Assembly: GCA_024206195.1 (NCBI GenBank)
Contig: JAAGZO010000859.1
Span: 1 to 8,920, forward strand
Origin: a bacterium
Lineage (GTDB): Archaea > Nanoarchaeota > Nanoarchaeia > Woesearchaeales > UBA10216
Direction: 5' to 3'
DNA length: 8,920 bases
The translations under genes were made by a program, and so were the position numbers. Positions 1-4,459 of the stretch are shown in pieces (position 1 is the stretch's first letter; every line of letters begins with the position of its first letter). Under the pieces are notes generated by a model. That model worked only from the letters and a program-made list of their open reading frames with translations, made no database searches and was not told the DNA's origin.

Positions 1-206
1 CCACTATCAATATAAATAACAAGATTTTCAGAAGTAGTTGCAGCAGCACTTAAATGTATTCTTATTTCCTCTATTCTTTTTCCACCTCTTGTTTTAGTAT
101 AACTTACTGATAATGCCCCTGCTGTAGAATCTCTTATATAATCCTCAGCAAAAGCTAAAGGACTTATCAGCAAAGTAATCATAAATGCTAAAAATATTTT
201 CTTCAT
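1..206 (-). CDS. Exported virion-type protein, 5' part only (runs off the left edge)
   Basis: The ATG at 206-204 opens a frame that stays open to the window edge, giving 68 complete codons. An AAGGAG Shine-Dalgarno lies just upstream (plus-strand ctcctt at 212-217). Residues 1-20 look like a Sec signal peptide: two Lys, a hydrophobic core, then an AFA cleavage site before Glu21. The mature part begins EDYIRDSTAGALSVSYTK and continues with EEIRIHLSAAATTSENL followed by a beta-strand-like VIYIDSG. From memory, an E(V/I)R(I/L)HLSAA segment recurs in small uncharacterised phage structural proteins encoded near the coat gene; this is recollection, not a search. The gene follows the coat and decoration-like genes in the same direction, which fits a virion component. 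What is odd is the apparent export signal on a virion-type protein, which would send it to the periplasm. Its function is unknown. Confidence is high that the gene is real and low for its role. Confidence 0.8.
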   Translation of the reverse strand, partial: MKKIFLAFMITLLISPLAFAEDYIRDSTAGALSVSYTKTRGGKRIEEIRIHLSAAATTSENLVIYIDS

Positions 207-224
207 ATCTACTCCTTCTTAATA

Positions 225-247
225 TGCTACCCCATTACAGGGTAGCA
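225..247 (-). promoter_or_regulatory. 8-bp RNA hairpin upstream of the exported-protein RBS
   Basis: TGCTACCC and GGGTAGCA form an 8-bp perfect stem (225-232 with 240-247) around a 7-nt loop, in the 71-bp gap between the 130-residue protein and the exported protein. On the minus strand it ends only a few bases before the AAGGAG Shine-Dalgarno. There is no run of T after it on either strand, so a rho-independent terminator is unlikely. A transcript-stabilising or translation-tuning hairpin is possible. Confidence 0.45.
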
Positions 248-277
248 ATATCAAGGATTGAGGTTGGGAGTTGACTA

Positions 278-670
278 TTAAACAGTACTAAGTGCTACAG
301 AACCGTTATTTGATATAACAACATAATTAGTAGCCGAGATACAAAGTAATACAAGACTTTCGTCAATTGCATTTAACGTGGCAGTATTGTTTCCTGCTGT
401 ATTAATAGTACAATCTGTGAAAGTTACTACTCTATTATTTGTACCAGTACCAGTTGCTTCAATTGAATAAATAGTTCCTGGTTTAGGATTTGATATAGCA
501 TAAGTCAAAGCAGAAGTACTTGATAGTTTAATACTAACCATATTATTTTCATAATCATCACCATCAAGCGTACCAGCTGTTCCGGTATATGCGATTACTC
601 CTGGATCATCGGCATCTGGATATACTTCATCCTTACCGACAGGATACATTTTTTTAAACTTTTCTTTCAT
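278..670 (-). CDS. Small beta-rich phage structural protein, probable capsid decoration protein
   Basis: This 130-residue protein starts at ATG 670 with AAGGAG 8 nt upstream and ends in TAA. After a basic N-terminus (MKEKFKKMYP) it is rich in Thr, Ser, Gly and Asn with alternating hydrophobic residues, typical of an all-beta fold. It has no signal peptide, membrane segment or catalytic motif. The C-terminal stretch at residues 106-128 (SLVLLCISATNYVVISNNGS, then VALS) resembles a motif I recall at the end of small virion proteins encoded just downstream of P22-type coat genes. That position and the beta-rich composition suggest a decoration or head-stabilising protein bound to the capsid exterior, but this is inference. 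A terminator-like hairpin separates it from the coat gene, so it may be made in smaller amounts or from read-through. A head-fibre or tail-related role is the main alternative. Confidence 0.8.
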   Translation of the reverse strand: MKEKFKKMYPVGKDEVYPDADDPGVIAYTGTAGTLDGDDYENNMVSIKLSSTSALTYAISNPKPGTIYSIEATGTGTNNRVVTFTDCTINTAGNNTATLNAIDESLVLLCISATNYVVISNNGSVALSTV

Positions 671-694
671 GACATATTCTCCTTACTTTAAAAT

Positions 695-722
695 TTTAAT
701 GAAAGGGGAGTTTTACCTCCCC
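695..722 (-). terminator. Terminator-like hairpin downstream of the coat gene
   Basis: On the minus strand GGGGAG (722-717), loop GTAAAA, CTCCCC (710-705) form a GC-rich 6-bp stem followed by TTTCATT and then AAAATTTT. It lies 22 bp after the TAATAA tandem stop of the coat gene. The T-tract is interrupted, so termination is probably partial, letting some transcription through to the next genes. Flanking CTTTAAATT and AATTTTAAAG could extend the base of the stem imperfectly. Confidence 0.6.
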
Positions 723-744
723 AGAATTTAAAGAAACTTACTTA

Positions 745-1890
745 TTATGCACCAAGTACACGTACAGCAAGCTCAGGACGAATACATTTTACCCCATAGA
801 GAACATCATATGAGAAACGAGTTCTCTTGTGTTCTCTTGAAACTTCCAGACGAATTGCTACACCAGTAACTTCATCAACAACTGACATCATTAGATTTCC
901 AAGACCCTGAATATCAGCAAGAGGTCTGGAAACAAATGCAAATGCATCTCTATGGAAAGCAAGATCCATATCCCAGGTATCAGCAGTACTAGCATTACCA
1001 ACGAAAGTAATAGCTGCACTATTTGCCCATGCAACTTTGGCTGCAGGTAAGAATGCTAATTCTACATCATTTCCACCTGTTAGTTCGTCAGCTGTAACAA
1101 CATACTCCTGAGTATCACCAGCGACTGTGAAAGTATCACCTACAAGATAAGTACCTGTTCCTGCATCGATATTTACTGTTTTATCACCGATTGCAACAGA
1201 AGCACTATCAACAAGATAAGCACCATCTTGAGTTCCAGTAGTATGCGTAGGCATATTCTGATCCATGTGCCAGTCAAAACCAAGTTTCCTGTTAATCTTT
1301 CCTTCAGCAATTCCTTCTGCACTACCAGACCATGACATATCCTGGAAAGGTCGTAGAAGAAGAGCATTTGCTTCAGTCGTAGTATTCATAACATACCTGC
1401 GATCTGTATTAGGAGTGAGATTATCAGAAAGTTTTTTCTTAGCATCTGTAGCTGCAGAAACATCAGCTCCGAAAGGAGTTGTTCCACCAGTTCCAACAGT
1501 ATAAGGAACTTGTGAATATAGATTAAGAATTGCAGAATCCATATTGTTGGCAATAGCTTTAATCGCTTCAGCTGCCTGCATTGGTATATAGCCGTCCATT
1601 GCTTTCTTCATATCATTATCAGTCAGATAGAATGGAGCTTCATACCATTGATCAAGAGTGATAGCGATAGTACCTGGTGTATCATCATCGGTAGATGGCG
1701 GCGTATTTGCTGCCGTTACTGCCTGAGCGGATACAGCCGTAGGTATTGGAATATCAACTGTTTGACCTTTGTTTTTTGCAATATCCTCATAATCAGTATT
1801 TACCAAACGTGGCATCACGGCATTTTCTCTTAGAGTTATAAGACCCTGTGCCAATAGTTGTGGAATTACATTAGTTAGATCATTAGCCAT
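745..1890 (-). CDS. Major capsid protein, P22 coat type (HK97 fold)
   Basis: This 381-residue protein forms the icosahedral head shell. It begins MANDLTNVIPQLLAQGLITL, a helical N-terminal arm followed by the segment ending in ENAVMPRLV, typical of the P22 gp5-like coat family. Residues 80-100 (DQWYEAPFYLTDNDMKKAMD) match the family's spine and E-loop region. Residues about 223-300 form an extra Gly/Thr/Val-rich beta module (GDTFTVAGDTQEYVVTADEL) at the position of the family's insertion domain. Residues 313-324, HRDAFAFVSRPL, are a highly characteristic family signature. No prohead protease is evident next to it, which fits P22-type assembly, where the coat is not cleaved. The start is fixed by a strong AAGGAGG 7 nt before ATG, and the gene ends with tandem TAATAA. 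The leader contains two competing RNA structures, annotated separately. Family identity is recalled from motifs and is confident. Confidence 0.95.
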   Translation of the reverse strand: MANDLTNVIPQLLAQGLITLRENAVMPRLVNTDYEDIAKNKGQTVDIPIPTAVSAQAVTAANTPPSTDDDTPGTIAITLDQWYEAPFYLTDNDMKKAMDGYIPMQAAEAIKAIANNMDSAILNLYSQVPYTVGTGGTTPFGADVSAATDAKKKLSDNLTPNTDRRYVMNTTTEANALLLRPFQDMSWSGSAEGIAEGKINRKLGFDWHMDQNMPTHTTGTQDGAYLVDSASVAIGDKTVNIDAGTGTYLVGDTFTVAGDTQEYVVTADELTGGNDVELAFLPAAKVAWANSAAITFVGNASTADTWDMDLAFHRDAFAFVSRPLADIQGLGNLMMSVVDEVTGVAIRLEVSREHKRTRFSYDVLYGVKCIRPELAVRVLGA

Positions 1891-1894
1891 TTTC

Positions 1895-1965
1895 TTTCCT
1901 CCTTGTTAGGATTTATAAAATATGAATAGAAAATAGTTCCACCACAAGGAGGAAAATTTCTATTC
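1895..1965 (-). promoter_or_regulatory. Two-state RNA leader of the coat gene (SD-masking helix versus upstream hairpin)
   Basis: Reading the minus strand 5' to 3', the gap holds GAATAGAAA (1965-1957), TTTCCTCCTTGT (1955-1944), GGTGGAA (1943-1937), TTTCTATTC (1932-1924) and ACAAGGAGGAAA (1906-1895). The last is the coat Shine-Dalgarno region and is the exact reverse complement of 1955-1944 over 12 bases, so the two can form a 12-bp helix hiding the ribosome-binding site. The alternative is an upstream hairpin pairing GAATAGAAA with TTTCTATTC (9 bp) and TTCCTCC with GGTGGAA (6 of 7 pairs, 4-nt loop), which consumes the anti-SD segment and leaves the SD free. The two folds cannot coexist. Pairing is seen directly; a regulatory role is inferred. 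A weak attenuator is an alternative, because ATATTTTAT follows the upstream hairpin. Confidence 0.6.
1898..1904 (-). promoter_or_regulatory. Strong Shine-Dalgarno of the coat gene
   Basis: AAGGAGG on the minus strand lies 7 nt before the coat ATG and is the strongest ribosome-binding site in the window, as expected for the most abundant virion protein. It falls entirely inside the 12-bp self-complementary segment described for the leader. Confidence 0.85.
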
Positions 1966-1967
1966 TG

Positions 1968-2765
1968 TTACATTTGCACTTTAACTTTACCACTAGCTAT
2001 ATCTGCTGCATTCTTGCTTATAGCAGATGAATCTGTGGATGATATAACTCGTCCCCCAAAATTACCCTTTCCCCCTTGACTTCCTGACCCTGAGGATTCT
2101 TTCATAATATTTTGCCCCGAGGCCTCTATAATTTTAGGCATAGCTTCGTCAAATTTAGCGTATTCACCAGGTCTGTCTTGACTATAAATTGGTTCTTTAC
2201 CTATATAACCAACAACCTGATTTTTCCCATTATCATTTTTTTCAACTTTATAATACTCACCAAAATATTTAACTGCAACATCTGGTGGTAAATTTGTGGT
2301 TCTTTCTTCACCAGCAAAAAATGGAGATTTACTGAATTGAGACGCTACCAAAGCGTCAAACAAATCATCTTTATGAGTGCCAATTTCAACATCTTTGGCT
2401 TTTAAAGCATTATCCATTAATGTTTTTTGTGCTTCAACTTTACCTTTCCAGGCTTCTTCTAGTGACAATTTTAGTTTGTCGATATCTTCCTTGTTTTTAA
2501 GGTCGGTATCTTTTAGATTTGCCACGGTAGTTAAGGCTTCAAGTGCTGCAGCTGGATCCTCGATAGCAGAGAATGTTTCAAGTTGAGTAGTAAGCTCTTT
2601 AATTTTTTCTTTTCTAGCTATACTCTCATTGTTTACTTCAGGCAACCGATTATAAAGGTGGATAGCATCAATGCCAAATTCCTCCCCCTTTGTATTAACT
2701 ACTATCGGCTGATTCTTCTCATTCATCTCGATTGATTTTCCATCTGCTGCTAGTTTATAATTCAT
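1968..2765 (-). CDS. Scaffold-like capsid assembly protein
   Basis: This 265-residue acidic and lysine-rich protein sits directly between portal and coat, the usual place of a scaffolding protein, which templates procapsid assembly inside the shell and is then lost. The N-terminus (residues 1-45) looks like a short ordered domain. Residues about 47-128 are strongly helical and coiled-coil-like (RKEKIKELTTQLETF, KEDIDKLKLSLEEAW). Residues 130-215 form a second region (DDLFDALVASQFSKSPFFAG, PPDVAVKYFGEYYKV). Residues 222-240 are a Gly/Ser-rich linker, followed by a short C-terminal tail. A coiled coil with a small C-terminal segment fits scaffolds that bind coat through the C-terminus. No protease catalytic motif is seen. 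The start is set by AAGGAG 5 nt before ATG, with a hairpin immediately upstream of that site. The role is inferred from position and composition; it could instead be another capsid assembly or internal protein. Confidence 0.8.
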   Translation of the reverse strand: MNYKLAADGKSIEMNEKNQPIVVNTKGEEFGIDAIHLYNRLPEVNNESIARKEKIKELTTQLETFSAIEDPAAALEALTTVANLKDTDLKNKEDIDKLKLSLEEAWKGKVEAQKTLMDNALKAKDVEIGTHKDDLFDALVASQFSKSPFFAGEERTTNLPPDVAVKYFGEYYKVEKNDNGKNQVVGYIGKEPIYSQDRPGEYAKFDEAMPKIIEASGQNIMKESSGSGSQGGKGNFGGRVISSTDSSAISKNAADIASGKVKVQM

Positions 2766-2770
2766 TGTTT

Positions 2771-2795
2771 CTCCTTTCTATCACTTCTGCGATAG
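2771..2795 (-). promoter_or_regulatory. Hairpin abutting the scaffold Shine-Dalgarno
   Basis: On the minus strand CTATCGC, loop AGAA, GTGATAG (2795-2778) form a 7-bp stem with one G-U pair. A single base separates it from the AAGGAG site (2776-2771) of the scaffold gene. No T-tract follows. It could act as a processing or stabilising hairpin or modulate ribosome loading. Confidence 0.45.
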
Positions 2796-2824
2796 AGCTT
2801 TAGACGACTAAAATAATCATCTGA

Positions 2825-4234
2825 TTAAGTTTCGGATTCATCTGAACCCTCTCCCATATTACTATCATTATTCTCATCAAACTCGTTCATACTATTGGCT
2901 TCAATCAATTCTCTTTCTTCTTCGATTGTAATACCTTCAGGAACGATCTCTCCTTCAATCATCTGATGAATGAAAGTATCTTGGCTAATGCCTTTTCCCT
3001 GTAAAGCTGCCATTAATGCAGTTATTTGTTGTGGAGATATCTGCATAGCTACAAAATCAGTATTTAATGTATATACTATATCTTCACTTGGTTCATTTTG
3101 CCAAATAGCCACATATTTCAAAGCTTCGGTCAAGCCTTGAGAAACGCCCTTCACTATCTGTGATAGAGCGCTTGTCTCTCCTGCTTGTCTTATCCTTGCT
3201 GTCTCTGCAGTCTCAACTTTATCTCTTGTCTTTTCGATTAATCTGGCACCGAGTACTGCCATCATTCTTTCGTTTCGTTCAAGAGCTTTTTCAACTGCCT
3301 CTAGACCTTTACCAGTAAACTCTAAGAAACTAGCTGAAGCGCTTTCATTCTTAGAAACTAAAAACTGTTGAGGTCCTATAGAATAAGATCCCTTAGGATC
3401 AAATCCAGCTAAAACGGGTGTTGGAAGAGCAGCGAAATGTAATCCATGAGCCATATCAACTGACTTCTTCCAGTGACTTATATTTATATAAGCTAAATCA
3501 ATCAAAGGTGGTTTATCTACTGCCGAATCATTATTCTCAGATCCTAAAAATACGAAAGGTATATAGTCTAGAGGTTTTTCATATATGCTTAAGTACAAAT
3601 CATCGTCTGTCTGTTGGGTATATTTGCCTTCGTCTTCGTATTTTTTCCAAACCTCGACTTTACATTTATTATCTACTAATTTAAATATTCGAATCTGTTG
3701 TACTTCTACTGGTTTGTATTCATCTTTCGGGTCTGGTTCCAATAATGTTTCCTTTAATACTATTAAAGAAAGTACCTCCATACCTCCAATAAATTCTGAT
3801 CTCCAGTTAATTATTTTTTCAGGGCCACATACATATATGAAAGCATTAGAGTCTTTATCAATACCTTTATCTATCAATAAACCACATCTGCCATATTTTA
3901 TGATTAGCTGTGTTGCTTCGTTAGCTAAGGTCTCCATTGTTTGTCCTGTATCGGACATACTACTTAATTGATATTCCATTTTCTTAGGAATAGTATACGT
4001 AGGATTTTTTCTGAATACACTACCAGTAAGACCACTAACAGTTCTACCAAATGCATTGAAGAATTCCCCTCTATCTTTATATGAGGTATATTGAAAAGAA
4101 TTCTGCTTTGTAAGTCTGGGTAAATATACAGTTCCCTTACTTTTAATCTGAGCTTCACCTTGGAATAAATCATCGCATAGGGTCCAATCAGGCAAGTTAC
4201 TTGTATATTCTGGATGTTGTGAATCTACTGGCAT
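2825..4234 (-). CDS. Portal protein, DUF4055 type
   Basis: This 469-residue protein is the expected dodecameric portal ring at one capsid vertex, through which TerL pumps DNA and to which the tail attaches. Conserved-looking segments match the DUF4055 portal-like family as I recall it: W17 with a nearby Asp pair and GTVYLPR near residues 34-40; YKDRGEFFNAFGRTVSGLTG and the following VFRKNP (52-78); YGRCGLLID (114-122); INWR (142-145); PPLIDLAYINISHW (242-255); ALPTPVLAGFDPKG (269-282); a stem-like helix with MMAVLGARL (324-332); and ETAETARIRQAGETSAL (341-357). The C-terminal tail (about 445-469) is very acidic and probably disordered. The start has AGGA about 8 nt upstream and lies 9 bp after the preceding small gene, so the two are co-transcribed. 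Its position between head protein and scaffold supports the portal call. Confidence 0.9.
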   Translation of the reverse strand: MPVDSQHPEYTSNLPDWTLCDDLFQGEAQIKSKGTVYLPRLTKQNSFQYTSYKDRGEFFNAFGRTVSGLTGSVFRKNPTYTIPKKMEYQLSSMSDTGQTMETLANEATQLIIKYGRCGLLIDKGIDKDSNAFIYVCGPEKIINWRSEFIGGMEVLSLIVLKETLLEPDPKDEYKPVEVQQIRIFKLVDNKCKVEVWKKYEDEGKYTQQTDDDLYLSIYEKPLDYIPFVFLGSENNDSAVDKPPLIDLAYINISHWKKSVDMAHGLHFAALPTPVLAGFDPKGSYSIGPQQFLVSKNESASASFLEFTGKGLEAVEKALERNERMMAVLGARLIEKTRDKVETAETARIRQAGETSALSQIVKGVSQGLTEALKYVAIWQNEPSEDIVYTLNTDFVAMQISPQQITALMAALQGKGISQDTFIHQMIEGEIVPEGITIEEERELIEANSMNEFDENNDSNMGEGSDESET

Positions 4235-4243
4235 AATATTTTC

Positions 4244-4447
4244 CTAATTTTTTTCATAAACGAACTGATTATCTTGATCTTCCCTAATCTCAAGATGTTT
4301 ATCGTCTCCATAAATTATCTCAAAAGGTATTTCCTCAGGATAAGCTTCACAAGTATGGACCCCTTTTGCTGTTCTCACATCTGTGGTACTTTTAAAACCT
4401 AGATAATGTTTACAACTTCTTTTAAAACAATTTGGTTCTGCTATCAT
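4244..4447 (-). CDS. Small Cys-containing phage protein of unknown function
   Basis: This 67-residue acidic protein starts at ATG 4447 with a good GGGAG site and sits in a tight cluster, 12 bp after the MuF fusion gene and 9 bp before the portal gene. It has Cys7, Cys12 and Cys33, His14 and His31, and the segment CEAYPEEIPFEIIYG at 33-47 followed by His51. From memory, a C.(A/F)(F/Y)P..IP.EI..G...H signature recurs in small proteins encoded near phage portal and terminase genes, and the spaced Cys/His residues could bind a metal ion. No activity is known to me. Its position between two portal-vertex proteins suggests an assembly factor. A partner or inhibitor of the metallopeptidase domain encoded just upstream is a speculative alternative. 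It is a real gene by RBS and spacing. Confidence 0.75.
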   Translation of the reverse strand: MIAEPNCFKRSCKHYLGFKSTTDVRTAKGVHTCEAYPEEIPFEIIYGDDKHLEIREDQDNQFVYEKN

Positions 4448-4459
4448 TGTAATCTCCCG

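Noticed and set aside
225..247. Hairpin considered as a rho-independent terminator
   Set aside because: The stem is good but neither strand has a T-rich run after it; on the minus strand it runs straight into the next ribosome-binding site.
667..675. ATG at 675 upstream of the chosen start of the 130-residue protein
   Set aside because: It reads ATG TCA TGA and stops after two codons; the following ATG at 670 opens the long frame, with AAGGAG at 8 nt.
1905..1945. Possible sigma70 promoter directly before the coat gene (TTGTGG, 17 nt, CATATT on the minus strand)
   Set aside because: Only 3/6 and 4/6 matches, within expectation for AT-rich DNA and lying inside the competing RNA structures.
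1946..1956. Perfect AAGGAGG on the plus strand, considered as the start signal of a plus-strand gene
   Set aside because: No ATG, GTG or TTG at suitable spacing opens a frame of useful length; it is better explained as the complement of the anti-SD segment in the coat leader.
3418..3971. Overlapping plus-strand open frames opposite the portal gene
   Set aside because: They lie wholly antisense to strongly motif-supported portal coding sequence, have no recognisable domain and are not spaced like genes.
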